A stretch of 32,447 nucleotides of DNA from an uncultured Clostridia bacterium (GTDB lineage: Bacteria > Bacillota > Clostridia > TANB77 > CAG-508). This document shows, in pieces, positions 6,670-15,513 of the stretch. The stretch is from the NCBI GenBank assembly GCA_944388695.1, contig CALXJT010000015.1, positions 1 to 32,447 of the forward strand. The letters are read 5' to 3'. The notes below the pieces were generated by a model. The model was given only the letters and a program-made list of their open reading frames with translations. It was not told where the DNA came from and did no database searches. How positions within the stretch are numbered: the stretch's first letter is position 1; every line of letters begins with the position of its first letter. A program made the translations under genes and the position numbers.

Positions 6670-8874
6670 CTATCTTTCTAAATTGTCAATTCCACTATCT
6701 CTTTCATTTTTTTCTTGCTTCATCAGACTTTTCATTTCTCTTTTATTTTCTTTGGATTTTTTTATAATTTGCTTTATTATTTTTCTTTCTTCCTTTTGTT
6801 CTTGAATTATTTCTCTCATCTTTTGAATATCTTGTATTATTTCAGAAGTTGGCTCTTCATTGTCTAAAATAGTTCTATTAATTTTTTCTTCCATTTCTCT
6901 AATTTGATGTTTTAATGATTTTCTTTCTTCTTTTAACTTTTCTATAATTTCCTCTGTATTTTTTACATTTTCTTGCTTTTCTACAATACTTATGGTTCTT
7001 TTTCTTATTTCACTATATTCTGAATTATTATCCAAATCCACTTCTGATTCTTCTTTATCTTGTCTTTCAGTCTCTACTCCAGCATTTACTCCTTCTTCTT
7101 CATATTTTTCTTTTTCATCATTATCTTCTATATCTTCTTGATTAACATATTCTTGTTCTTCACTTTCAACTACTTGTTCTTGTGGATTTTCTGTTAATTC
7201 ATTTTGTGTTTTTTCTTCTTCAATCTCTCCATTTATTATACTTTCAACTTGTTTAGAAGTTTCTTCTACTTCTTTTTGAGTTATATTTTTATTTTTTAAT
7301 AATGCTATCTTTAATATTTCTTCAATATTTTCATTTTCTAAATTCTGTATATTAAAACCAGAAATAATGCCATCTATTTGTTCTTTAACTTTAATTGCAC
7401 TATAGAAATAATCTCCCATTTTTATAACTATATCTTGCTCTAATAGATTTTGATTTAATTTATCATAAATAGATTTTGACATTTCTTGTTGTTCTTCTGT
7501 TAAATGAATTTCTTTTTCTTCTTCCATATAGTATCTGCTATCTTTAATAAATTCCTGTCCTCTTATTTGTGATAGCTTACTTAATATCTGTTCTTTACTA
7601 ACTCCATATTTTTCTTTTAAGTATTTTTCTGACTTAAATAAATTTGAATTTAGTTTTCTTTTTCCACCTCTATCATTTACTAACGGAGAATTATGAGCTC
7701 TTAATAAATTAATTCTCATATTCAAGTTCTTATTATTACTTGTAAAAAGTTTATTTGTTCCTGATTTTGCAAAATCATATAATCCATTTTCTATAACTAA
7801 ATCTAAATTTTTCTTTATATTTTGTGGAGAACCTTCAAATGCTATAGACAAATTATGATTTGTCATATCTATTTTATATTGTTTTAAAACATTATATATA
7901 GGTTCTAATTTATCTGACTTTGATACTGTTAAAAAATTAGGACTTTCATCTAATATGCTAAAATCAATGCCCAATTTTTTAATTGTATCTAACATTTCCA
8001 TAACATCAATAGCTTTAATTTGAGATACAGATAACAATGTTTTACATCTAGGTAATATATCTAATCCTATTCCATAATCATTTTTACTAATAACTTCTAT
8101 AACATCTTTTATTGCATCCGGATTTCCTTTTTCTAATAATGTTCTTGTTACAAGTTCTTCTGGATTTAAACCTGCATTTTCCAATACTTTAACTATTTCA
8201 AGAGATTTTTCTTTATCACTACTATTTTCTATTAATTTATCTAAACTCTCTTGTTTAATCTCTTTAGTTGTTTTTTCTCCTATCGTTGAACTTGCAATTC
8301 TATATCTCTGTTTATCTTGTTCTGAAAGCTCTTCATAATTAACATCTTTTAATAGTTCTGGATCTGCTTTAGAAAGTATATAAACATTACCCAAGAAATC
8401 ACCCTTATAGTCTTCTAGTCCATAAAATTGTCTCAATTCATTTATTTTTTCCATACCATTTTTTCCATAATGGATTCCAAATTGACCATATTTAGGAACA
8501 TCGAATACTATTGCATCTTCTAATATTCCATAATTATATTTTTCCTCACTATTTTGTAAATCCTGTACTATTTCTAAAATATAACTATTTTTTTGTTTAA
8601 ACATCCATCTACTTGCAGTCACACAATATTTTACTGCTTCGTTATTTTTCAATTCATCAACTGTTTTTCGTCCCAATTTTTTAACCAAATTTTTTTCAGC
8701 TCTTTCTGCATCTTGACTTACTATTGAAAACATTTCTTCTATATTGTATTCTATATTTTTTCGGTCACTTTTTACAAATTCTTCTTCTAATTTTGGAATT
8801 CTTCTATATATAATACTCTTTAATATAGTTTCATATTGATGTGCTACTCTATTTAACATTTGAAGATTTCTCAT
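6670..8874 (-). CDS. large helical-repeat and coiled-coil protein of unknown function, 734 aa
   Basis: Not a family I can name. Three parts can be read. Residues 1-200 form a folded domain with DVPKYGQFGIHYGKNGMEKI and YKGDFLGNVYILSKADPELL. Residues 205-420 are helical repeats of the form GLNPEELVTRTLLEKG, LDTIKKLGIDFSILDES, VLKQYKIDMTNHNLSIAFEG, whose pattern (helix, short turn, hydrophobic helix) looks like mTERF-type repeats. Residues 540-734 are extremely Glu/Lys-rich with an acidic linker and a C-terminal coiled coil. There is no signal peptide or membrane span, so it should be cytoplasmic. The start codon overlaps the previous stop by four bases (ATGA), which implies coupling to the 140-residue partner. 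The mTERF comparison is by eye only. Confidence 0.85.
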   Translation of the reverse strand: MRNLQMLNRVAHQYETILKSIIYRRIPKLEEEFVKSDRKNIEYNIEEMFSIVSQDAERAEKNLVKKLGRKTVDELKNNEAVKYCVTASRWMFKQKNSYILEIVQDLQNSEEKYNYGILEDAIVFDVPKYGQFGIHYGKNGMEKINELRQFYGLEDYKGDFLGNVYILSKADPELLKDVNYEELSEQDKQRYRIASSTIGEKTTKEIKQESLDKLIENSSDKEKSLEIVKVLENAGLNPEELVTRTLLEKGNPDAIKDVIEVISKNDYGIGLDILPRCKTLLSVSQIKAIDVMEMLDTIKKLGIDFSILDESPNFLTVSKSDKLEPIYNVLKQYKIDMTNHNLSIAFEGSPQNIKKNLDLVIENGLYDFAKSGTNKLFTSNNKNLNMRINLLRAHNSPLVNDRGGKRKLNSNLFKSEKYLKEKYGVSKEQILSKLSQIRGQEFIKDSRYYMEEEKEIHLTEEQQEMSKSIYDKLNQNLLEQDIVIKMGDYFYSAIKVKEQIDGIISGFNIQNLENENIEEILKIALLKNKNITQKEVEETSKQVESIINGEIEEEKTQNELTENPQEQVVESEEQEYVNQEDIEDNDEKEKYEEEGVNAGVETERQDKEESEVDLDNNSEYSEIRKRTISIVEKQENVKNTEEIIEKLKEERKSLKHQIREMEEKINRTILDNEEPTSEIIQDIQKMREIIQEQKEERKIIKQIIKKSKENKREMKSLMKQEKNERDSGIDNLER

Positions 8875-9293
8875 TTTTTAACAATTAATGTATCCTGGTC
8901 AAAATCTCTAGTATAATCATCCCATTCTTTAATTTCTCTATGAAAAGAATCTTTGTATTTATTTACTTCCTCACTATTAAAATCTTTTATTGCAGACCAA
9001 ATATCTATTAATACTTCATATCTATTAGTCTCTAACTGACCTCTTGGTATTTGAGTTCTAGGATATATTTTTTGTTCAATATTAGATATATTAAAATTCC
9101 TATCTGCAAGTTCTTCTTCATTTAACCCATAATATTTAACCAAAAACATTTGCTCTTCTGTTAAACCATTCCTTAATGTATCTTCTGTTAAACCTCTTAT
9201 TGTTTCTTCTAACATTTCAATTTCTTCTTCTTTTTTTCTTTTTATAAGTTCTTCATCTGCTTTTTTTAAAGCATCATTATAAGAATATCCCAT
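8871..9293 (-). CDS. hypothetical protein opening the cassette, 140 aa
   Basis: Not recognised. Mostly helical and charged: MGYSYNDALKKADEELIKRK then an acidic helix, a middle reading LTEEQMFLVKYYGLNEEELA, and a C-terminal half with NRYEVLIDIWSAIKDFNSEE. No membrane span or signal peptide. Ribosome site AGAGGATAG. It overlaps the 734-residue protein gene by four bases, so the two are probably made in a fixed ratio. The small-partner-then-giant-partner order also occurs at 25329-21135, though the sequences are not visibly alike. Confidence 0.75.
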   Translation of the reverse strand: MGYSYNDALKKADEELIKRKKEEEIEMLEETIRGLTEDTLRNGLTEEQMFLVKYYGLNEEELADRNFNISNIEQKIYPRTQIPRGQLETNRYEVLIDIWSAIKDFNSEEVNKYKDSFHREIKEWDDYTRDFDQDTLIVKK

Positions 9294-9422
9294 TTTTTTC
9301 TATCCTCTTTCTTCAGTATATTGTAAATTTTAAATTTATAATGTTCTGTTTTTAATCTAACAATTTTTTATATTAAATATATTTTTGCGATTTTATAATT
9401 TATAAATTTAATTTATTCATAT

Positions 9423-9460
9423 AAAAAACAAGTAGAGCAATGCAATATCACTCTACTTGT
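9423..9460 (-). terminator. intrinsic terminator of the 86-residue gene
   Basis: On the minus strand ACAAGTAGAG pairs with CTCTACTTGT round a loop of 13 bases and is followed at once by TTTTTTAT. It starts about eight bases beyond the stop codon at 9468. Confidence 0.85.
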
Positions 9461-9467
9461 AACCACA

Positions 9468-9728
9468 TTATCTTTCGGTTTCTGCCTGTATTAAATCAAT
9501 CTCCTTTTCAATATTGGAAATTTTCTTTAATACTTCCTCTTCTGGAATATCTTTTTGTAAAAAGTATTCCAATTCTTCCAAAAGAAGTTTAATTTTTTCG
9601 TGAGCCTCCAAAGTTCTCTGGAGATTAAAAGGTGATTTTCCTACCACTCCTTTGTTTAAAAATCTTTCTGCTTTTTTCTCCACTTCTTTAACTTTTGTAC
9701 TCACTTCGCTGTTTTTAGGATAATTCAT
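9468..9728 (-). CDS. small helical protein of unknown function, 86 aa
   Basis: Not recognised. Predicted all-helical, with heptad-like hydrophobics in EKIKLLLEELEYFLQKDIPE and VLKKISNIEKEIDLIQAE, so a small helical bundle or dimer is likely. It is a monocistronic gene with a clear promoter (9772-9800), a strong ribosome site (AAGGAGGATTCAATATG) and a terminator. The codon use has more G+C than the flanking genes. The 12-mer just after its -10 box matches one at the 74-residue gene near 513. Confidence 0.8.
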   Translation of the reverse strand: MNYPKNSEVSTKVKEVEKKAERFLNKGVVGKSPFNLQRTLEAHEKIKLLLEELEYFLQKDIPEEEVLKKISNIEKEIDLIQAETER

Positions 9729-9771
9729 ATTGAATCCTCCTTATTAGTATAAAGTCAATGGTTACATAATA

Positions 9772-9800
9772 ATTATATCACATTATCTCGAAAAAGACAA
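9772..9800 (-). promoter_or_regulatory. promoter of the 86-residue gene
   Basis: TTGTCT (9795-9800) and TATAAT (9772-9777) are spaced by 17 bases on the minus strand. The 12-mer ATGGTTACATAA (plus-strand reading, 9758-9769) follows the -10 box and is the inverse copy of the one at 513-524. Confidence 0.7.
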
Positions 9801-9820
9801 AATATTATTTAAAATTATAT

Positions 9821-10747
9821 TTATTTCAATATAAAAAATAATAATATACTTATAGCTAATTGAATTAAAACAATTTTACTTGTTATTTTATATATCTTTT
9901 CTATTATAATTCTATTTTTCCCATTATTTGCAAAATCACCTATTTGTACTTCATTATGTGAAATATAATCATCTATATTATCAACATATACAGATTTATG
10001 TGAAGATTTACTATAATGAGAATATTTTGTTTTTGGCAAAATATTTCTATATAATGCTAACATTATAGGAAGTCCTAATACATTTCCAACTATTGCAGAA
10101 ACAAACCATTGTCCTATTATAATTACCATCTTACTATCTAAATAATTAGATAGTTGAACAGGTATTTTATCTTTATTTGCCATTAATATAAAATAAATTA
10201 TATATGATAATATAAAACCTATTGAAAAACAAAAACTTTGTATTCTTATTTTTCTATTTCTTACAGTTTTGTTATATCTATCATCATTTTTTTCAATAAG
10301 TCCTCTAATATATGAATGAATCCTATTAGTTTGTTCTTCTTCATATCTACCGTCCACACTTATTAAAACTGTATCTTCAGTAAAATGTAACCATATATGT
10401 ATTTTTTTATATTCATAATTATTTCTATCCCTAACATTTGAGCTATATGATATATCACAATACATGCTTATTCTTTTTATTGCTTCTAAATTATCTAATG
10501 CTCCAATAAACCAATTATAATTTGTTTCAGTTAGCTCCTTACCATTTTTATATTCTACTGTATATTTTATTTTAGGATAATCTCCTTTATATTCATGTAT
10601 CTGTTCACTAAATTTTAAACCTCTATTTTTTTGTTCATCCATTTCAAATAATCTTTTATATTCTTCTGTTTGATCTTCTAAATAATTTGCTATCTCTATT
10701 ATTGTTTCTACTGGCACTATTTTATTAACTATTTTTTCCTCTGCCAT
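9821..10747 (-). CDS. membrane protein of unknown function, 308 aa
   Basis: Not recognised. A cytoplasmic N-terminal domain of about 165 residues (acidic, with an alpha/beta look: YPKIKYTVEYKNGKELTETN, KKIHIWLHFTEDTVLISVDG) precedes membrane spans at about 171-190, 207-232 and 288-307, with a loop carrying HYSKSSHKSVYVDNIDDYI. The ribosome site AAAGGGGGAACATATTATG fixes the start. It follows the DUF2207-like gene with a 15-base gap, so both are one transcript. The three spans suggest a membrane complex with that neighbour. Confidence 0.75.
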   Translation of the reverse strand: MAEEKIVNKIVPVETIIEIANYLEDQTEEYKRLFEMDEQKNRGLKFSEQIHEYKGDYPKIKYTVEYKNGKELTETNYNWFIGALDNLEAIKRISMYCDISYSSNVRDRNNYEYKKIHIWLHFTEDTVLISVDGRYEEEQTNRIHSYIRGLIEKNDDRYNKTVRNRKIRIQSFCFSIGFILSYIIYFILMANKDKIPVQLSNYLDSKMVIIIGQWFVSAIVGNVLGLPIMLALYRNILPKTKYSHYSKSSHKSVYVDNIDDYISHNEVQIGDFANNGKNRIIIEKIYKITSKIVLIQLAISILLFFILK

Positions 10748-10762
10748 AATATGTTCCCCCTT

Positions 10763-11983
10763 TTATTCAAAATATTCTACATAAATCTTTTTCAAATATA
10801 TTTCATTCAATAATTCTATATCATTTAATTGAGCATATTTTCTTATTATTTTTTTGTTTATTCCTAATGAAATTGCATATATTAAATACTTTTCCCAAAT
10901 TGCTATTGCATTTGCATCTTGGTTTGATAACATCGAATAATCTTCTAAATATTTTTTAAAAGATAACCATTTTTCTAAATAATCTTCTTGTTTTAATTTG
11001 CTGTATTTGGGTACTTTAAAAAATATATATACTATAAAAAATATTATACAAATTCCCATTGATATTTTCATATCTAGGATTATTGAAAATACACTAATTA
11101 TTAGAAAGGTATAATATAAATATTCCTCTTTTTCTGTATGTTTTATAATATTAAACATATACATTATTGTAACAAGTGAAATTATGAAATTTACTATTAC
11201 TTTATACCATATAAGTTCATCATTAATTATATTAAATATACTTACATTATTACTAAAAATTAAAACACATCCTATTATTATAGTTAAAATAATATATGTT
11301 ATACCTAAATTAATATTTTCTCTTGCATTTGTCGATTTTTCTATATATTGAATATATTTATAAGCTATAAATATGTATATTATTCCGCTAATTACAATAT
11401 TTATTATAATAGCCGTTTTTATATTAAAGATTTCTACACTATTTAAAAATAATACTATAGGCAATGTTATTGAATAAAACATACCTATTCCAAATATAAA
11501 ATAACTTATCAGTAATAAAATTTTATTTATATTTTTTAGTATTGAACTTTTATATACCATTCGTGAATTTTTTCTTCTCTCTAACATTTTATCAAAAGCT
11601 TTAAAATCTTGTTTGAACTTTTTACTTTTAATATAATCATTAAATAATATTCTATCATTATTTTTAAATATCTGGTTAATTAAAAACATTTCATGTTCTT
11701 TTAAATCTGTTACTCTATAATTTCTTTCTAAATATAGTACACTTTCTTCTCTTCCTTTTATTTTTTCCTTTTCAATTCTAATATACCCTCTATAGCTCAA
11801 GTCTAATATTGTTGAAATTATATCATTGCCATCTGTATGTCCTTTTATAATTTTACCAACAAGTGCTGGACTATCATCACTTAGAATTTCTCGATAATAT
11901 ATGTATTCTTTTTTGTCTCTTGATAATTTTTTTCTTAATATAAGTGTATATAATATTACTATGATTAAAATAATTATTAACAT
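10763..11983 (-). CDS. membrane protein related to the C-terminal half of DUF2207, 406 aa
   Basis: A short N-terminal span (residues 1-14) leads to a cytoplasmic segment, SPALVGKIIKGHTDGNDIIS then TILDLSYRGYIRIEKE and YLERNYRVTDLKEHEMFLIN. This matches the conserved 'PALVG ... D ... ATLLDL ... RGYL' core found after the membrane span of DUF2207 proteins. Residues 148-335 hold about seven hydrophobic spans. The large extracytoplasmic N-terminal domain of full DUF2207 proteins is absent and no broken copy is seen upstream. The biochemical role of the family is not known. First gene of the pair with 9821-10747; ribosome site AGGAGAATAAAATG. Confidence 0.75.
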   Translation of the reverse strand: MLIIILIIVILYTLILRKKLSRDKKEYIYYREILSDDSPALVGKIIKGHTDGNDIISTILDLSYRGYIRIEKEKIKGREESVLYLERNYRVTDLKEHEMFLINQIFKNNDRILFNDYIKSKKFKQDFKAFDKMLERRKNSRMVYKSSILKNINKILLLISYFIFGIGMFYSITLPIVLFLNSVEIFNIKTAIIINIVISGIIYIFIAYKYIQYIEKSTNARENINLGITYIILTIIIGCVLIFSNNVSIFNIINDELIWYKVIVNFIISLVTIMYMFNIIKHTEKEEYLYYTFLIISVFSIILDMKISMGICIIFFIVYIFFKVPKYSKLKQEDYLEKWLSFKKYLEDYSMLSNQDANAIAIWEKYLIYAISLGINKKIIRKYAQLNDIELLNEIYLKKIYVEYFE

Positions 11984-12252
11984 TTTATTCTCCTGTTCTT
12001 CAAGTAAACTATATTTTATAGTTTTTAATAATATTTCTTTTGTTTATTTAATCGATAAATTAATTATATGTTTTTGATGCCTCTATAAGAAAATTTTTTT
12101 CTTCTTAAAATTTATTTTTTACATGATATACCATTTTTTCTCATTAATTTGTTTACAATATATCGCATATTTACTTTTTTCTCAATAATTAAATATATAT
12201 TTTTTTATTTATAAAACTTTTTAATGATTTTTACTTTATTATTTGGAATTTT
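11984..12252. other. AT-rich spacer without a gene
   Basis: The 357-base gap between the DUF2207-like gene and the acetyltransferase gene is very AT-rich. Apart from the terminator at 12253-12306 I see no ORF with a ribosome site, repeat or RNA structure. The promoter of the 10763-11983 gene should lie here but no convincing -35/-10 pair stands out. Confidence 0.6.
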
Positions 12253-12306
12253 TAATAAAAAAATAAACTCATGATTATTAAGCTTTTAATTCAATAATCA
12301 TGGGTT
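12253..12306 (-). terminator. intrinsic terminator of the 13937-12341 gene group
   Basis: On the minus strand AACCCATGATTATT pairs with AATAATCATGAGTT (two mismatch or wobble positions) round a 13-base loop and is followed by TATTTTTTTATT. It lies 35 bases beyond the acetyltransferase stop. Confidence 0.85.
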
Positions 12307-12340
12307 CTCTTTCTACAATTTTTTTTCTCTTTTATGAAAT

Positions 12341-12904
12341 TTATTTAATATTTTTATTTCTTATACAATTTTCTTCAAATTCATTTTCCAAAATATCCAT
12401 AGATATAGTGTCATAATATTTACCATTAATAAATTTATTCTCACGAATTTTTCCTGTTTCTTTAAAGCCACATTTTTTATAACATTTTAAAGCTCTTTCA
12501 TTAAAGCTTAATACATGTAATTTAATATTATGTAGATTCATATAATTAAAACCATAATCTAAAATTAAGTTTATAGCCTCTGTCCCATATCCTTTACTTA
12601 AATAATTTTTATCTCCTATAAATATTCCTAATGTTGCAGTTCTATCAAGATGATTAATCCTTTCTAAACTAATAGTACCTATTAACTTATCTTCTTCTAA
12701 TGTTATAATTGAAAATGTTGCTTCTGGGTTTGAATCTTCTTGTAAGTATTTTCTTTCTCCTTCTAGAGACATTATAGCTCCGCTTCTTCCAATATAATCT
12801 GTAACTTCAAAATCATTCATCCATTCTGTAAATTTTTCTACATCTTCTACATTTCTTGGTGATAAATATATTCTATCACCTAATAATTTCTTAAAATACT
12901 TCAT
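12341..12904 (-). CDS. GNAT family N-acetyltransferase (RimJ/RimL type), 187 aa
   Basis: Transfers an acetyl group from acetyl-CoA to an amine; the substrate cannot be read from sequence. The N-terminal strand LGDRIYLSPRNVEDVEKFTE is typical of the RimJ/RimL branch. The acetyl-CoA loop is KGYGTEAINLILDYGFNYMN (about residues 103-122), followed by the family signature LHVLSFNERALKCYKKCGFK and ETGKIRENKF. Length is normal. It is the last of three closely spaced genes (ASCH, histidine phosphatase, GNAT); none needs the others, so the group may be a loose accessory operon. Confidence 0.9.
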   Translation of the reverse strand: MKYFKKLLGDRIYLSPRNVEDVEKFTEWMNDFEVTDYIGRSGAIMSLEGERKYLQEDSNPEATFSIITLEEDKLIGTISLERINHLDRTATLGIFIGDKNYLSKGYGTEAINLILDYGFNYMNLHNIKLHVLSFNERALKCYKKCGFKETGKIRENKFINGKYYDTISMDILENEFEENCIRNKNIK

Positions 12905-12948
12905 TTTTCATCATTCCCTTCTTTTATTATAACTCTAAATGAATTTTT

Positions 12949-13488
12949 TTATACTATTTCATATCTCCAACCAGGTCGCCAATTTTTCGTTTTTCTCCAA
13001 TCATTATCTATTGCTTCTTTCCAACTAATATTTTTAGTTATTACTTCTAATGCTAATTGTGGTGCCTTATGTGAAACTAAAGCTACAGTTTTTCCATTAT
13101 AATTTTCTAACAAATAATTACAAAAATTTCTTAATCTTTTTTCAACTTCTTGTAATGATTCTCCATTTGGAAATTGAATATTAATGTGTTCTTCATATTT
13201 CACTAAAGATGAATCTTTTCCATTTAAATCACCATAATTACATTCCCTTATCCTTTTATCTTGTAATATCACTTTTGAATCTTTAAATATATTTTTAGCT
13301 GAATCTATTGCTCTTTTTAAATCTGAACTGATAACAAAATCTATTTCATCTAAATTTATTTGCTCTCTCAATTTAATACTTTGTTCTATTCCTTTTTCAC
13401 TTAAGACTCCATCTAGCCATCCTGTAGATTTATGCTCTATATTATCTGTAGTTGTTCCATGCACAAAATAAATTATTCTAACTGACAT
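12949..13488 (-). CDS. histidine phosphatase superfamily protein with altered RHG motif, 179 aa
   Basis: A phosphoglycerate-mutase-like fold protein, probably a small-molecule phosphatase. The fold is shown by IIYFVHGTTTDN (position of the usual RHG motif), GWLDGVLSEKGIEQSIKLRE, DFVISSDLKRAIDSAKNIF, the acid region RIRECNYGDLNG, FPNGESLQEVEKRL and the second histidine in VALVSHKAPQLALEV. The catalytic His is kept, but the Arg before it is replaced by Val. A branch with such 'H-x-T-T' motifs and a C-terminal DWR...KNWRPGW exists, so it may be an active subfamily rather than a dead enzyme. Ribosome site GGAGAGTAAAAAATATG, six bases after the ASCH gene. Confidence 0.85.
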   Translation of the reverse strand: MSVRIIYFVHGTTTDNIEHKSTGWLDGVLSEKGIEQSIKLREQINLDEIDFVISSDLKRAIDSAKNIFKDSKVILQDKRIRECNYGDLNGKDSSLVKYEEHINIQFPNGESLQEVEKRLRNFCNYLLENYNGKTVALVSHKAPQLALEVITKNISWKEAIDNDWRKTKNWRPGWRYEIV

Positions 13489-13493
13489 ATTTT

Positions 13494-13937
13494 TTACTCT
13501 CCTATTTCTTCATAATTCCAGATACTCAAATGTCCTTTAGCTTTTATTGGTTTGTCTAACACTTGAACATTTTCTAAAATCCAAGCATATCTTCCCTCTT
13601 CATATTTTCCACAAATATATTCTTGATAATTATTTTTTTTCATATTCTCTACATATTCTTTAGTCATATAAATACAATCTACTAAATTACATTTGCAAAT
13701 AATATTTCCAAAGTTTAAAGGAATATTATCAACTAATGCCATAAATTCTCTGTCATTCTTCCAAGCTTTTGGAATAGCAGTGGAACTAGCATGGATATAT
13801 AACTCTCCTCTATATGAAGTTTTCCAACTCCTTGTTTCTACTAATTTCTTATTTTCTTTAAGTTTAATTGGCAAATCTATTCTCCTATTTTCAAATTTCA
13901 ATATAATTGGCTTCTCTACTTTTACAATTTTACTCAT
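13494..13937 (-). CDS. ASCH domain protein, 147 aa
   Basis: ASCH is a PUA-like beta-barrel domain linked to RNA binding or modified-nucleoside hydrolysis. Visible signatures are ENKKLVETRSWKTSYRGELY followed by IHASST (the K-x-x-E-x-R-x-W...YRG...IHA pattern), IICKCNLVDCI, and the C-terminal GRYAWILENVQVLDKPIKAK then GHLSIW. Length is usual. Ribosome site GGGAGGAAAAATG. First gene of the 13937-12341 group. Confidence 0.88.
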   Translation of the reverse strand: MSKIVKVEKPIILKFENRRIDLPIKLKENKKLVETRSWKTSYRGELYIHASSTAIPKAWKNDREFMALVDNIPLNFGNIICKCNLVDCIYMTKEYVENMKKNNYQEYICGKYEEGRYAWILENVQVLDKPIKAKGHLSIWNYEEIGE

Positions 13938-14036
13938 TTTTCCTCCCTAATACCCTAGTACATATATAAATTATTACTAAACAATACTTAACTTTCTTCA
14001 ACAGTTTATTTATAATATACTTCATAAGCACTTACT

Positions 14037-15476
14037 TTATATTTCTTCTAATATTAATATTATATAATTATAAATTCTCTTTAATGAACTTATTGAACAT
14101 CTTTCTTTTGGGCTATGAGCATCATATATATTAGGTGCTATTGCAATAAAGTCTAACTCTGGTATTTTACTCGCAAAAAAACCTGCTTCTAAACATATAT
14201 GCATATCTATTACCTTGGGATCTTTTTTAAAACATTGCCTATATATTGCTTTACAAGTATCTATAAATGTTGACCTTTCTTTATGTTCATATCCTGATAA
14301 TTCACTCTTTCCTTCTTGTATTTTATATTTACTAACTATACATTCTAGCTCTTTTTCTAATTTTTGCACTACCTCACTTCTATTAGTTCTTATTGAAAAA
14401 GATATCTTAATTTTATCATCAAAACTTTCTATCTTTCCTATATTTAATGAAACTAATGGATTTTCATTTGTATCTTTGTAATATACACCATTTTTTATAT
14501 CTTTAATTATATTTATAACTTTACTTGTTGTATTAGAGTCATAACTATAATTATCTATTTGTTCAATTTCTTTTACATTAACATTAATGTTTTCATTATC
14601 ATTTATGATTTTTTTCTTTAATAAATTATTATAATTTATTATTTCTTGATTTATTTTATCAAAATCACTATTTTTAATATATATTTCACTATAACACTCT
14701 CTTGGTATTACATTTACCTTTCTACCACCATAAATGTTTTTTATGTAAATATTATATTTTTTAGATAAATTATATAGTAAATTGCCCATTTCTTTTATGG
14801 GATTCCCTCTATTTTTCGATATATCTTTTCCTGAATGACCACCTCTAAATCCGGTCATTTCAATTTTTATTAATGTATAATCTCTACTATTTTTTTGTCT
14901 ATTACATTCTATTTCGTATTCAAATATTTTTGCCCCTGCACATCCAATCCATAATTCTTCTTCATTCATATTGTCCAAACATATCATTTTTTTGCTCTCT
15001 AACATACTAACATCTATCTGTTTTGCACCTTCCATAGTTGTCTCTTCTTGTACTGTAAATATAGCCTCTATTTTAGGATGATTTATTTTATTAGAACTTA
15101 ATATAGCCAATATTATTGCTATTCCTATTCCATTATCTGCACCTAATGTAGTGTCTCTTGCTCTGATATAATCTTCTTCAATATAAATATCTAAAGCTTC
15201 TTTTTCGAAATCGTGACTACTATTTTCTTCTTTTTCACATACCATATCTAAATGACATTGTAACATTATACTTTCATTACTTTTATTAGATTTTGTTGAG
15301 TCTTTAAAAATTATTATATTGTTATATATATCTCTTATATATTTCAAATTTCTTTCTTTGGCAAAATTTTCTATATAATCTGCTATTTTTTCTTCTTTTC
15401 CAGACATTCTGGGAATTTTACTTATTTCATAAAAATATTTTAATACATCTTTTATATCAGGTTCTTTTAACTTCAA
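14037..15476 (-). CDS. pepD: aminoacyl-histidine dipeptidase (Xaa-His dipeptidase), M20 family, 479 aa
   Basis: A cytoplasmic di-zinc peptidase that cleaves dipeptides, with broad activity on Xaa-His. Metal ligands and the catalytic acid can be read: His75 and Asp77 in LQCHLDMVCE, Asp114 in LGADNGIGIA, Glu144-Glu145 in TVQEETTMEGA, the Asp in MICLDNMNEEELWIGCAGA, and the C-terminal His in YDAHSPKERCS. The FRGGHSGKDI motif of the lid domain is present. Length matches PepD (about 485). The start codon is TTG at 15476, set by the strong ribosome site GGGGAGGTGATTTTTTG. It appears to be transcribed alone; no transporter is adjacent. Confidence 0.93.
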   Translation of the reverse strand: MKLKEPDIKDVLKYFYEISKIPRMSGKEEKIADYIENFAKERNLKYIRDIYNNIIIFKDSTKSNKSNESIMLQCHLDMVCEKEENSSHDFEKEALDIYIEEDYIRARDTTLGADNGIGIAIILAILSSNKINHPKIEAIFTVQEETTMEGAKQIDVSMLESKKMICLDNMNEEELWIGCAGAKIFEYEIECNRQKNSRDYTLIKIEMTGFRGGHSGKDISKNRGNPIKEMGNLLYNLSKKYNIYIKNIYGGRKVNVIPRECYSEIYIKNSDFDKINQEIINYNNLLKKKIINDNENINVNVKEIEQIDNYSYDSNTTSKVINIIKDIKNGVYYKDTNENPLVSLNIGKIESFDDKIKISFSIRTNRSEVVQKLEKELECIVSKYKIQEGKSELSGYEHKERSTFIDTCKAIYRQCFKKDPKVIDMHICLEAGFFASKIPELDFIAIAPNIYDAHSPKERCSISSLKRIYNYIILILEEI

Positions 15477-15513
15477 AAAATCACCTCCCCATATATATTA
15501 CAAAATAAATATA

